From: an uncultured Clostridium sp.
GTDB lineage: Bacteria > Bacillota > Clostridia > Lachnospirales > Lachnospiraceae
Assembly (NCBI GenBank): GCA_900538475.1
Contig: UPYT01000022.1
Coordinates: 1-58,849 of the forward strand
Length of the DNA stretch: 58,849 nucleotides
Reading direction: 5' to 3'
The notes under the pieces were generated by a model that did not search any database, had not been told where the DNA came from, and worked only from the letters and a program-made list of their open reading frames with translations. The position numbers and the translations under genes were made by a program. This document shows, in pieces, positions 49,756 to 58,777 of this stretch (position 1 is its first letter; each line of letters starts with the position of its first letter).

Positions 49756-52652
49756 TCTGCGCTTCCTCCTTCTGCCTGAGCGGCGGGATTTTGTTTTTCA
49801 TTGCCGGGACCTGCCGGTAATGGGCCGGACGGAGTTCCGGCCTCTCCGGAAGGAACTCCCGGCCCTGCAATAACAGGAGAAGAAATACTCCATTTCATTC
49901 GCTCCTGAGTAAGAAAGCTTTGAAGCTGCGCCTGTCTGCTCTGAAGCTGCTGCTGCTCCTGCGCCTGTTTTTTGGCTTCTTCCTCGGCTTTTTTGTCTTC
50001 CATCATTTTCCATTCGGCAGCAGTAGGAAGCGTGGAAATACGGGCAATAGCGGCTTCCAGACGCTGGCTGTAGGAGACAGCTTCCTGATAATCTGCAACC
50101 AGAGGCAGCCGGTCAATCGCTGTCTGAACCAGCTGCTGGGCGTTGGGAGCCTGATATTCCAGATTTTCCACATCCATAAGAGCAGTCAGGAACGTATTTT
50201 TGCGGGTCTGGGCTTCCAGATCCTCTCTTGCCTTTATCGCATCCTCTTCAGCCTTTTTCTGGGCTTCGGCTGCTTCTCTTGCCTTTTGCTGTTCATAGAG
50301 GGTGATGGTCTCCTGCATCTGATCCATGATGGGGGCAAATTCCTCGTATTTAGAGGTTGTTCGCTCCAGAAGGGTTCCCCGGATGTCTCCCTCATCCATC
50401 TGGTTCAGCTGAGTAATAATAGTCTGATACTGTTCTTTTACCCAGTAGGTATCCTCCACAGTTTCGATGATTTTATTTTCGAACAGGGAAACAGCGGTTT
50501 CCAGCTGTTCGGCCAGCTTGCGCTGCTCCTTGTCGTGGATGCTCTGCTGAGCCCGGAGTTGGGCAGTTGTGCTGACATAATCAGTAATGCCGCTGCGGGA
50601 ATCTGCCTGCATTTCTACGGAAGCGGGCTGTTCCCAGTCGAGAGGCTCCAGTCCTTCATGGATTTTATCCATAACCTGCTTCCAGATCTTTCCGGCGTAG
50701 GTGCTGCCGTAGATTCCAGGCATGGCCCGGGGAATATCATAGCCAACCCAGACTGCAGTGGTGTAGTAACGGGTATAGCCGCAGAACCAGGTATCCTTGC
50801 TGCTGTTGGTGGTTCCTGTTTTTCCGGCGGCAGGTATTCCGTTTTCCAGAGCCAGTCCTCGTCCGGTGCCATAGCTTTCAGTAAGTGTTCCCTTTAAAAT
50901 ATCTGTAAGCATAAATGCAGAATCTTCCTGATAGACCTGTTTTGCAAAGGGCTTGTAATGCTTCGTCACTTCTCCCTGCTGCTGATGCTCAATTCGAACA
51001 ATGCAGGTCCGTTCATCGTATACGCCCCGGTTGGCCAGAGTGCTGTAACCCTTTGCCATATCAACAACACGAACGCCGTTGGTAAAACCGCCGATGCTCA
51101 GAGAAGGAACATTATTATCTACCCAGGTCAGTTTCTGGAATTCCATCTGTCCCAGATAATCCAGGCCGAAGTTGACGCCGATATCGGTAAGAATCTGCCA
51201 TGCAACTGTATTTAAGCTGCGGTTTAAGGCTTCCCGGACAGTAACGTTTCCGTAGTAATGGCCGCCGCTGTTGGAAGGGCCGCCCTCCCATTTGTGATCG
51301 TCTACCATGCGAGCCGGATAATATTCTCCGGTGTCAAAGGCGGGACCATAGCTGATCAGAGGCTTAATGGTGCTGCCGGGCTGTCTGGCGCTTAAATAGG
51401 CCCGGTTAAAGGGATCGTCAGTTCCCCTTCCGCCCACAATGGCAGCGACATAATTGGTCTTGTTGTCTACAATTACTGCAGCGCCCTGAAGGGCATATTT
51501 TCCATTTTCCTGAAGTTCTGTATAGGATTCGAGAACAGTATCTACCTGAGTCTGGAGAACTTCCTGAAGCTGACTGTCCAGAGACGTATAAATACGATAG
51601 CCGCCTGCGCGGATTTCCTCATTTTTTGCCTTGTAGACGGTCTGGTAATTTTCCATATAAGAGTCATAATCCTCTTTGTCCTGGAAGGTGTACTGGAAGG
51701 GGAAGTCTTCCATTTTCATAAGAGCCAGAGCGGCACAGTGGATGGCGTAGCTGCTCTGGTAGTTCTCATCTGTGCCCTCAGCTTCCTCCTGAACAATACT
51801 CAGAGGCTGGGAAATGGCGTTCTGGTATTCTTCATCCGTCAGGTACTGGATTTCATGCATACTCTGGAGTACGTCGTTTCGTTTTTCCAGAGAATCATCG
51901 GGATTGCGGATGGGATCATAGGCAGAAGGGCTGTTGCTCAGACCAACCAGCACAGCGGCTTCCCAGGTTTCCAGATCCGCAGCGTCCTTTCCAAAATAGT
52001 AGCGGCTGGCAGCCTGGACTCCATAGCAGTGGTTGCCGTAAAAGTTGGTGTTGCAGTAGAATTCCATAATGTCTGCCTTGGAATATTTTTTTTCTACCTC
52101 CGGGGCAAGAAGAATTTCTACGATTTTTCTGGTAAAGCTCCGTTCCTGAGTCAGGTATGTATTTTTAATGACCTGCTGGGTAATGGTGGAGCCGCCCTGG
52201 GTGATCTCCCCACGGTTTTTTACCAGAGCCAGTCCCGCACGGAAGGTAGCGATCCAGTCTACTCCTGTGTGGCTTTTAAAACGCCGATCCTCCTGGGCAA
52301 TGTAGGCGTTCTGCAGGTTCATGCTGATATCCTTAATGGGGACATATTCATAGTGACCGGCATTGATCAGGCCAATGAGCTGATTGTTTTTGTCATAGAC
52401 CTCTGTGTCGGAAAGCAGCTGAAAGTCCTGCCTTTGCATTTGAGCCAGCTTGTCGTAGGCGACCTCCCGGCAGTAATCCAGATCCGGCTTTACCTTTGCA
52501 TAGATTAACAGAGCAATCAGCGCGCCGAGAATCAGGCAGCCGGTCAGAAGATGGAGAAAGCTCTGAAGCAGCCAGCCGATGATTCCGAACAGGCTGATAA
52601 AAAAGCCTGCCAATCCTCTTGGCAGGGAACGGAGCAGTTGATTTCGTTTCAT
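49752..52652 (-). CDS. Class A penicillin-binding protein (PBP1A/1B type)
   Basis: This 966-residue enzyme polymerises and cross-links peptidoglycan. After a membrane segment near residues 25-60, the glycosyltransferase-51 domain has EDRRFKSHTGVDW and QGGSTITQQVIKNTYL. The transpeptidase domain has the Ser motif STIKPLISYG and KTGTTNSSKDTW. The last 220 residues form a Gln/Glu-rich coiled coil ending in a Pro/Gly-rich tail (AGPGVPSGEAGTPSGPLPAG). ATG 52652 has GAGGTG upstream; ATG 52688 has no site and adds 12 residues. It is divergent from murC. Confidence 0.95.
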   Translation of the reverse strand: MKRNQLLRSLPRGLAGFFISLFGIIGWLLQSFLHLLTGCLILGALIALLIYAKVKPDLDYCREVAYDKLAQMQRQDFQLLSDTEVYDKNNQLIGLINAGHYEYVPIKDISMNLQNAYIAQEDRRFKSHTGVDWIATFRAGLALVKNRGEITQGGSTITQQVIKNTYLTQERSFTRKIVEILLAPEVEKKYSKADIMEFYCNTNFYGNHCYGVQAASRYYFGKDAADLETWEAAVLVGLSNSPSAYDPIRNPDDSLEKRNDVLQSMHEIQYLTDEEYQNAISQPLSIVQEEAEGTDENYQSSYAIHCAALALMKMEDFPFQYTFQDKEDYDSYMENYQTVYKAKNEEIRAGGYRIYTSLDSQLQEVLQTQVDTVLESYTELQENGKYALQGAAVIVDNKTNYVAAIVGGRGTDDPFNRAYLSARQPGSTIKPLISYGPAFDTGEYYPARMVDDHKWEGGPSNSGGHYYGNVTVREALNRSLNTVAWQILTDIGVNFGLDYLGQMEFQKLTWVDNNVPSLSIGGFTNGVRVVDMAKGYSTLANRGVYDERTCIVRIEHQQQGEVTKHYKPFAKQVYQEDSAFMLTDILKGTLTESYGTGRGLALENGIPAAGKTGTTNSSKDTWFCGYTRYYTTAVWVGYDIPRAMPGIYGSTYAGKIWKQVMDKIHEGLEPLDWEQPASVEMQADSRSGITDYVSTTAQLRAQQSIHDKEQRKLAEQLETAVSLFENKIIETVEDTYWVKEQYQTIITQLNQMDEGDIRGTLLERTTSKYEEFAPIMDQMQETITLYEQQKAREAAEAQKKAEEDAIKAREDLEAQTRKNTFLTALMDVENLEYQAPNAQQLVQTAIDRLPLVADYQEAVSYSQRLEAAIARISTLPTAAEWKMMEDKKAEEEAKKQAQEQQQLQSRQAQLQSFLTQERMKWSISSPVIAGPGVPSGEAGTPSGPLPAGPGNEKQNPAAQAEGGSAE

Positions 52653-52826
52653 GTTGCACCTCGTTGTCTGGTTGTATTGGGTTACCATTGATTATAATAC
52701 AAATCCGGCGGAAAACAACAAAAATAAGCGGAAAACATTGACTTTCCCGTTAAAAAGAAGTAAAAAGGTAGAGAAAACATAAGAAAAGAAAGAGCTATTA
52801 TAAAATCGATAAAGGAAGGAATTTAT

Positions 52827-54206
52827 ATGTATCAGATAGATTTTAATCAGCCACTGGCGGTTCATTTTATTGGAATCGGAGGAATCAGCATGAGCGGTCT
52901 GGCGGAGATTCTTCTGCGGGAGGGCTTTACGGTTACTGGATCAGATGCCCATGAAACAGAACTGACGAATCATCTGGAAGCTGCAGGAGCGCAGATTTTC
53001 TACGGACAGAGAGCGGAAAATATTTCAGACAGTGTAAGGCTGGTGGTTTATACGGCAGCAGTTCATTCGGACAATCCGGAGTATGCGGCAGCTATGCAGA
53101 GAGGACTTCCCATGCTGAGCCGCGCAGAGCTTCTGGGCCAGATGATGAAAAATTACAGACAGGCTGTGGCTGTGGCAGGAACTCATGGAAAGACAACAAC
53201 TACCTCGATGCTGACAGAGATTCTTCTGGCAGCAGAGACAGATCCAACGATTTCCGTAGGCGGAATTCTTCATTCTATCGGAGGAAATATCCGGGTGGGG
53301 GGCTCAGAGCTGTTTGTGACAGAGGCCTGTGAGTATACGAATAGTTTTCTGTCATTTTATCCTACTATAGAAGTGATTCTGAATATTGAGGCAGATCACC
53401 TGGATTTTTTCAAGGATCTTGCAGATATTCGCCATTCCTTCCGGCTGTTTGCTGAGAATCTTCCGGCAGAAGGTCTTTTGATTATAAACAGTGATATTGA
53501 AAATTACCAGGAGATCTGTGGAGAACTTCCCTGTCGGACAGTGACCTTTGGACATGGAGCGGACAGTGATTTTTGCGCAGCAGATCTTTCTTATGACAGC
53601 TTTGGAAGACCTTCCTTTACATTGGTGGAGAATGGACAGCCGGGAGATCGAATTGAGTTAAGTGTTCCTGGAGAGCATAATGTATACAATGCTCTGGGGG
53701 CGATTGCTGCGGCCAGAGCTCTTGGGATTTCTGTCCACGGAATAGCACAGGGACTTCGAAATTTTACGGGAACAGAGCGGAGATTTGAGAAAAAGGGTGT
53801 GATGCACGGAGTTACTATTATTGATGATTATGCTCATCATCCCCAGGAAATAGCGGCAACTCTGGCGGCTGCTGCCAATTATCCCCATAAGAAGCTGTGG
53901 TGCGTGTTCCAGCCCCATACCTACAGCCGGACAAAGGCCTTTCTGGATGAGTTTGCCCAGGCTCTTTCTGCAGCAGATGAGGTTGTGCTGGCTGATATTT
54001 TTGCAGCCCGTGAGACAGATACTCTGGGCGTCAGCTCCAGAGATATTGCCTCAAGAATCCAGGCTGCAGGCGGAAACGTCCATTATTTCCATACTTTTGA
54101 TGAAATAGAGACATTTCTTTTAGAAAATTGTTCAACAGGCGATTTGTTGATAACTATGGGGGCCGGAGACATTGTAAAAGTTGGGGAAAGACTGTTGGGA
54201 TTATAA
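52827..54206 (+). CDS. murC: UDP-N-acetylmuramate--L-alanine ligase
   Basis: This cytoplasmic ligase adds L-alanine to UDP-MurNAc, the first amino acid of the peptidoglycan stem. The 459-residue protein shows the N-terminal Rossmann motif FIGIGGISMSGLAEILL, the ATP loop GTHGKTTTTSML, EADHLDFFKD, and the C-terminal domain with DDYAHHPQEIAATL and FQPHTYSRTKAF. AAAGGAAGGAA precedes ATG 52827. It lies opposite the PBP gene, so both start from a shared upstream region. Its terminator overlaps DnaA boxes. Confidence 0.98.
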   Translation: MYQIDFNQPLAVHFIGIGGISMSGLAEILLREGFTVTGSDAHETELTNHLEAAGAQIFYGQRAENISDSVRLVVYTAAVHSDNPEYAAAMQRGLPMLSRAELLGQMMKNYRQAVAVAGTHGKTTTTSMLTEILLAAETDPTISVGGILHSIGGNIRVGGSELFVTEACEYTNSFLSFYPTIEVILNIEADHLDFFKDLADIRHSFRLFAENLPAEGLLIINSDIENYQEICGELPCRTVTFGHGADSDFCAADLSYDSFGRPSFTLVENGQPGDRIELSVPGEHNVYNALGAIAAARALGISVHGIAQGLRNFTGTERRFEKKGVMHGVTIIDDYAHHPQEIAATLAAAANYPHKKLWCVFQPHTYSRTKAFLDEFAQALSAADEVVLADIFAARETDTLGVSSRDIASRIQAAGGNVHYFHTFDEIETFLLENCSTGDLLITMGAGDIVKVGERLLGL

Positions 54207-54218
54207 GTTATCCACATT

Positions 54219-54268
54219 ATCCACATAGTTTTCCACTTTTTATGTAAAGGGACTATGTGGATTTTTTG
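54219..54268 (+). terminator. murC terminator built from DnaA-box sequence
   Basis: ATCCACATAGT (54219-54229) and ACTATGTGGAT (54252-54262) are perfect 11-bp complements, followed by a T run. The left arm contains most of DnaA box 2, and the right arm is a weak inverted box. Confidence 0.75.
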
Positions 54269-54355
54269 ATTTACATAAGAAAATGTCAAAAAATTTAAAA
54301 AACCTAGTATTTTCGTGGTTTTCGACCAGATTCGACAGATGCAGTTCGAATTATG

Positions 54356-54385
54356 TTGACTGGATATCCACATTATCCACATTAT
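54356..54385 (+). promoter_or_regulatory. Possible promoter of dnaD overlapping DnaA boxes
   Basis: TTGACT (54356-54361), an 18-bp spacer and CATTAT (54380-54385). The -10 lies within the tandem boxes, so DnaA binding should compete with polymerase. The match to consensus is modest. Confidence 0.4.
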
Positions 54386-54469
54386 CCACAAAGAATTCTG
54401 TGGATAATCCCGCCTATTTCTTTTTAGAGCCGGATGTGTTAAGATACAGACAGGAGAGGATGAGGAGTT

Positions 54470-55606
54470 ATGGACGCGATTTGCAGATTTGGAGTGGAGG
54501 CCACCCTGGTGGCAAATGAGTTTATTGACCGTTATATGGCAGATGCTAATGGAGAATATGTGAAGGTGTATCTATACCTGCTGAGGCACCATCAGGAGAA
54601 GCCGGATGTGGGACAGATTGCCGATGCCCTGAATCATACAGAGGCAGATGTGCGGAGAGCCCTGTCTTACTGGGAGAAGCTGGGGGCGCTGACTTTAAGC
54701 AGCTCGGAGCGCTCCGCCATGGAGAACCAGGGGGCTATCTGGAGAGACAGCGATTCCCGGAAAAGTTCGATACAGCCCGCAGCCTCCGGTCAGGCAGGCG
54801 GCAGGGCGGAGTCAGACCAGAGCGGGGCAGCCAGTGAGAAGACGAGAGGCATTCTGCCAGCTGGAAGCGGGGGCTCCGGTCAGGCAGGTGCAGAGGCAGC
54901 GGCAGCCTCCGGGCGTCCGGTGTACAGTCAGGATCAGGTGAACCGCCTGCAGGGAGACGGAGAATTTTCTCAGCTTCTGTATATTGCCCAGAGGTACCTG
55001 AATAAGATATTTACACAGAGGGAGCTGGAGGTATTTGCCTATCTGTACGACGGTCTTCATATGTCAGCAGAGCTTCTGGAGTATCTGGTGGAATACTGCG
55101 TTCAGGGCGGGCATACTAGTATCCGCTATATTGAAACAGTGGCTTTGAACTGGCATGAAAAGGAACTTCGCACAGTAGAGCAGGCCAAGGCCTATGCCAG
55201 CGGATTTACAAAGGACTCTTTTTCTGTTATGCGGGCCTTTGGTCTGACTGACCGGAAGCCGGGGGATGCGGAAAAGGAGATGATTGAACGGTGGTTTGGA
55301 ACCTACGGATTTACCAGAGAGCTGGTGCTGGAGGCATGCAACAGGACGATGGAAGCCACTCACAATCCCAGCTTCCGCTATGCAGATCGAATTCTTTCTG
55401 AGTGGAACAAGGCCGGAGTGAAAAACCTGCGGGATGTATCGGAGCTGGATGAGAAACGAAGGAGCCAGAAGCGAAAGGGTGGATCCGGGGGACGAAACGA
55501 GACTGCCCGGCCTCAGACCAACCAGTTTCATAATTTTGAACAGAGAGATACGGACTATGATTCTATGGTTTTAGAGCAGGTCCGCGGCTGGATCGGAGAA
55601 TCATAA
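54470..55606 (+). CDS. dnaD: DnaD-domain replication initiation protein
   Basis: DnaD-type proteins help load the replicative helicase after DnaA acts at the origin. The 378-residue protein has an N-terminal winged-helix region (residues about 1-85, VKVYLYLLRHHQEKPDVGQI). A Ser/Gly/Ala-rich linker (residues about 85-160) is followed by the DnaD C-terminal domain (about 175-260), with the characteristic YIETVALNW matching the YxxxIxxxW motif. The tail is basic. Binding sites AGGAGAGGA and GAGGAG precede ATG 54470. dnaC follows after 25 bp. Confidence 0.92.
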   Translation: MDAICRFGVEATLVANEFIDRYMADANGEYVKVYLYLLRHHQEKPDVGQIADALNHTEADVRRALSYWEKLGALTLSSSERSAMENQGAIWRDSDSRKSSIQPAASGQAGGRAESDQSGAASEKTRGILPAGSGGSGQAGAEAAAASGRPVYSQDQVNRLQGDGEFSQLLYIAQRYLNKIFTQRELEVFAYLYDGLHMSAELLEYLVEYCVQGGHTSIRYIETVALNWHEKELRTVEQAKAYASGFTKDSFSVMRAFGLTDRKPGDAEKEMIERWFGTYGFTRELVLEACNRTMEATHNPSFRYADRILSEWNKAGVKNLRDVSELDEKRRSQKRKGGSGGRNETARPQTNQFHNFEQRDTDYDSMVLEQVRGWIGES

Positions 55607-55631
55607 CAGAGGAAAGGGGGAAACATAAGGG

Positions 55632-56627
55632 ATGGCCCTGAGCAATTCGCAGTACAATGCAGTAATGAGAGAATATGAGAAGCGCCAGCTGAAGAACCGG
55701 CATGAGAGGGACGCGCGGATTGCCCGTGTGTATCAGCAGGTTCCCCAGTTAAAGCAGCTGGAACAGGAAATCAGCGCTCAGGCGGCGGCCTGCGCAAGGC
55801 AGAGCCTTTCCGGAAGTCTGGAAAGGACAAAAGAGATGAAGGCGCAGCTGGAGGAAATGCGGCTCCGAAGAAAGGAGCTGCTGAAAAACAGCGGTTTCCC
55901 TGAGGACTATATGGAGATGCGCTATACCTGTCCGGACTGCAAAGATACAGGCTTTGCAGACGGAAAGCGGTGCCATTGCTTTGAACGGGCCAGAATGAGG
56001 ATTCTGTACGCCCAGTCCGGCATTGAACAGGCGCTGGAGCGGGAGAATTTTTCCACCTTTTCCTTTGAGTGGTACGACAGCCGGGAAAAGGTTCCCCAGC
56101 TGGGAATGACGGAACTGGATTATATGAAGCTGGTTGCCAGACGGTGCCGGGAATTTGCGGCGGAGTTTCCGGGCAAGGGAGAAAATCTTCTCTTTACGGG
56201 AAGCACAGGCGTAGGAAAGACCTTTCTGACCAACTGTATTGCAAAGGCGCTGATTGACCGGGGGATTTCTGTTATTTATCTGTCCTCCCAGGATCTGTTT
56301 GAGCTGTTTTCCAAATGCAGATTCGGCCGGGATGGTCAGGACGAGGCGGAGGAGACCTGCCGCCATATTCTGGACTGTCAGATGCTGATTATTGATGATT
56401 TGGGGACAGAATTAAACAACTCCTTTGTTTCCTCTCAGCTGTTTTACTGTATCAATGAGCGAATCAATAGAAAGCTGGGAACTATTATCTCAACCAATCT
56501 TTCTATGGATATGCTGAGAGACACCTATTCTGACCGGGTTGCGTCACGGCTTATGAGCCATTATGCCACCATTCCCCTGTACGGAGGGGATATTCGGGTG
56601 AAAAAACGGCAAAGATACCGGGATTAA
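55632..56627 (+). CDS. dnaC: Helicase loader, DnaC/DnaI-like ATPase
   Basis: This AAA+ protein loads the replicative helicase onto DNA. Residues about 1-90 are helical. A zinc-binding cluster follows (YTCPDCKDTGFADGKRCHCF, with CPDC and CHC), and the AAA+ domain contains Walker A TGSTGVGKTFLT, Walker B MLIIDDLGTE, and the sensor region IISTNLSMD with an Arg finger candidate in DRVASRLM. The 331-residue length fits DnaI-type loaders. GAAAGGGGGAAAC precedes the start. It forms an operon with dnaD, matching the pairing of primosome functions. Confidence 0.93.
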   Translation: MALSNSQYNAVMREYEKRQLKNRHERDARIARVYQQVPQLKQLEQEISAQAAACARQSLSGSLERTKEMKAQLEEMRLRRKELLKNSGFPEDYMEMRYTCPDCKDTGFADGKRCHCFERARMRILYAQSGIEQALERENFSTFSFEWYDSREKVPQLGMTELDYMKLVARRCREFAAEFPGKGENLLFTGSTGVGKTFLTNCIAKALIDRGISVIYLSSQDLFELFSKCRFGRDGQDEAEETCRHILDCQMLIIDDLGTELNNSFVSSQLFYCINERINRKLGTIISTNLSMDMLRDTYSDRVASRLMSHYATIPLYGGDIRVKKRQRYRD

Positions 56628-56628
56628 C

Positions 56629-56657
56629 TTGACTTAAATGATTCCTGATGTTATAAA
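56629..56657 (+). promoter_or_regulatory. Promoter of prs
   Basis: TTGACT (56629-56634), a 17-bp spacer and TATAAA (56652-56657). It begins two bases after the dnaC stop codon and leaves a leader of about 110 bases before prs. Confidence 0.75.
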
Positions 56658-56772
56658 GAATACGTTAACAATAAAAGTAACGGTTCTGCTATGCAGCAAT
56701 GCAGAGAGAAAAAGCATGGCTGAATTGTCGCCAGAACAATAAGAAAATTACCATACACATTTGGAGGACACC

Positions 56773-57945
56773 ATGATATACGAAGAAAAAACCATTGAAA
56801 CCATTCCAGTAGGGCCGTTGGGACTGATTCCGTTAAAGAGCTGCTCTGAGCTGGGCGCAAAGGTAAATGACTGGCTGGTAGAGTGGAGAAAAGAGCGGGA
56901 GAGCGATCACAAATCCACCATCGCTTTTGCAGGATATCAGAGAGATTCCTATATTATCGAAGCTGCTACACCAAGATTTGGATCCGGCGAAGGAAAGGGA
57001 ACAATCAACGCTTCCGTCCGCGGTGATGATCTGTACATTATGGTGGATGTCTGCAATTACAGCCTGACTTATTCCCTGTGCGGAATGACAAACCATATGT
57101 CTCCGGATGATCATTTCCAGGATCTGAAGAGAGTGATTGCGGCAGCAGCAGGAAAAGCGCGCCGTATCAATGTCATTATGCCATTCCTGTACGAGAGCCG
57201 TCAGCATAAGCGTTCCAACAGAGAGTCTCTGGACTGCGCTCTGGCTCTGCAGGAGCTGACCAATATGGGCGTGGAGAATATCATTACCTTTGACGCTCAT
57301 GATCCCCGTGTGCAGAATGCGATTCCTTTAAAGGGCTTTGAGACTGTACAGCCGATTTACCAGTTTATTAAATATCTTCTGAAGACAGAGACAGAGCTGG
57401 ATATTGACAGCGATCACATGATGGTTATCAGCCCGGACGAAGGCGGTATGGGCCGTGCTGTGTACTTTGCCAACGTTCTGGGTCTGGATATGGGTATGTT
57501 CTATAAGCGCCGCGATTATACCCGCATTGTAGACGGACGCAACCCGATTGTAGCTCACGAATTCCTGGGCTCCAGCGTAGAGGGCAAGGACGTTCTGATT
57601 ATTGACGATATGATTTCTTCCGGTGAAAGTATGCTGGATGTAGCCAAGGAGCTGAAGCGCAGAAAAGCAAGAAAGGTATTTATCTGTGCAACCTTTGGTC
57701 TGTTCACCAATGGACTGAACAAATTTGATGAGTATTATGACAACGGCATTATTGACCGGATTCTGACCACCAACCTGGTTTACCAGACTCCGGAGCTGCT
57801 GTCCAGACCGTACTACATTAATGTAGACATGAGCAAATATATTGCATTGATTATTGACAATCTGAATCATGATGATTCTCTCAGCGAGCTGCTGAATCCG
57901 ACCAAGCGGATCAACAAGCTGCTGGAGAAATATCGCAGCAGATAG
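56773..57945 (+). CDS. prs: Ribose-phosphate pyrophosphokinase
   Basis: This enzyme makes PRPP from ribose 5-phosphate and ATP for nucleotide, His and Trp synthesis. The PRPP-binding loop VLIIDDMISSGESM, the ATP/Mg loop region KRSNRESLDCALALQ and VISPDEGGMGRAVYFANVLG are recognisable. At 390 residues it is about 70 longer than classical Prs, with extra N-terminal sequence and a variant of the usual SPDAGG (here SPDEGG), a form I associate with Lachnospiraceae and relatives. GGAGG lies 5 bases before ATG 56773. Confidence 0.92.
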   Translation: MIYEEKTIETIPVGPLGLIPLKSCSELGAKVNDWLVEWRKERESDHKSTIAFAGYQRDSYIIEAATPRFGSGEGKGTINASVRGDDLYIMVDVCNYSLTYSLCGMTNHMSPDDHFQDLKRVIAAAAGKARRINVIMPFLYESRQHKRSNRESLDCALALQELTNMGVENIITFDAHDPRVQNAIPLKGFETVQPIYQFIKYLLKTETELDIDSDHMMVISPDEGGMGRAVYFANVLGLDMGMFYKRRDYTRIVDGRNPIVAHEFLGSSVEGKDVLIIDDMISSGESMLDVAKELKRRKARKVFICATFGLFTNGLNKFDEYYDNGIIDRILTTNLVYQTPELLSRPYYINVDMSKYIALIIDNLNHDDSLSELLNPTKRINKLLEKYRSR

Positions 57946-57967
57946 TCGGACAGAGGCGAATTCATTT

Positions 57968-58684
57968 ATGGAAAAAAATAAAACCTGGACAGGTCCGGAG
58001 AGGAAGCTTACGGAAGATATCCCTATGGAAGAGCCGGTTAATTCCAGGGAGATTGGCGGTATATCAGACTCTGGCAGGGAAACTGTCCGGGAAGAGGATA
58101 TGCCCGGAACCGAGGCAGGGAAAAAGGCCGGCAGACAGCAGCCAGAGAAGGAAGAAAAGCAGGGCGGCTGGAAGCAGGAGGTCTGGGAGTGGTTTAAGAT
58201 TATCATTTCCGCAGCTGCGATTGCGTTTTTCCTGAATACCTGTATCATCGCCAACAGCGAGGTTCCCAGCGGTTCCATGGAAAATACGATTATGACAGGA
58301 GATCGGGTAATTGGCTCCCGCCTGTCTTACAAATTCGGAGATCCGGAGCGGGGAGATATTGTGATTTTCCGTTTCCCGGACAATGAAGAGATTTATTATG
58401 TCAAGCGGGTTATCGGACTTCCGGGAGATACCATTGATATTGTAGACGGCCATGTTTATCTAAATGGGTCAGAAACACCCCTGGATGAGCCTTATATCAG
58501 GGAGCCGATGATTCCAGAGGAGCCTATGCATTTTGAGGTTCCAGAGGACAGTTATTTTATGATGGGCGACAACAGGAATTATTCCTCAGATGCCCGCAGA
58601 TGGAAGAATACCTATGTGAAGCGGGAAAAGCTGGTAGCAAAGGTATTGTTCCGCTACTTCCCCAAGCCCAGCAGAATAAAGTAG
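57968..58684 (+). CDS. lepB: Signal peptidase I
   Basis: This membrane-bound serine protease cleaves signal peptides of exported proteins. The 238-residue protein has a long charged N-terminal cytoplasmic region (residues 1-75, unusual for short Gram-positive SipS types), one membrane segment at about 77-97 (IIISAAAIAFFLNTCII), the nucleophile Ser in SEVPSGSMENT, the general-base Lys in YYVKRVIGLPGD and the box E motif MMGDNRNYSSDARRW. It would process the many secreted proteins of this window. It starts 22 bp after the prs stop. Confidence 0.95.
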   Translation: MEKNKTWTGPERKLTEDIPMEEPVNSREIGGISDSGRETVREEDMPGTEAGKKAGRQQPEKEEKQGGWKQEVWEWFKIIISAAAIAFFLNTCIIANSEVPSGSMENTIMTGDRVIGSRLSYKFGDPERGDIVIFRFPDNEEIYYVKRVIGLPGDTIDIVDGHVYLNGSETPLDEPYIREPMIPEEPMHFEVPEDSYFMMGDNRNYSSDARRWKNTYVKREKLVAKVLFRYFPKPSRIK

Positions 58685-58716
58685 GGCAGGAAGACATATT
58701 CGCGATAAAATGATAG

Positions 58717-58776
58717 AAATGCAGACAGATGCAAAGAGAGGTTGTTAGGCTTCGAAGGCGTTGTCTGCATTTTTTT
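58717..58776 (+). terminator. Terminator of lepB
   Basis: AAATGCAGACA (58717-58727) pairs with TGTCTGCATTT (58762-58772) over 11 bp, followed by a T run, with a smaller inner hairpin. The structured repeat begins two bases later, as at 18526. Confidence 0.8.
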
Positions 58777-58777
58777 A

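Larger units (their letters stand above)
54208..54407. promoter_or_regulatory. DnaA-box array between murC and dnaD
   Basis: Five perfect TTATCCACA boxes occur: 54208-54216, 54217-54225, 54373-54381 and 54382-54390 on the plus strand, and 54399-54407 as TGTGGATAA. A one-mismatch box at 54364-54372 extends the second set, so three boxes run head to tail with exact 9-bp steps. Weaker matches lie at 54229-54237 and 54256-54264. Such an array binds the initiator DnaA. The proximal set covers the region where the dnaD promoter should be, so DnaA may control dnaD-dnaC. Confidence 0.85.

Noticed and set aside
54208..54407. This region as the chromosomal origin oriC itself
   Set aside because: Box density is high, but dnaA, dnaN and an obvious AT-rich unwinding element next to them are absent. 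A regulatory or titration cluster is the safer reading.
55749..56366. A 205-codon minus-strand frame
   Set aside because: It lies opposite dnaC, which has intact zinc and Walker motifs.
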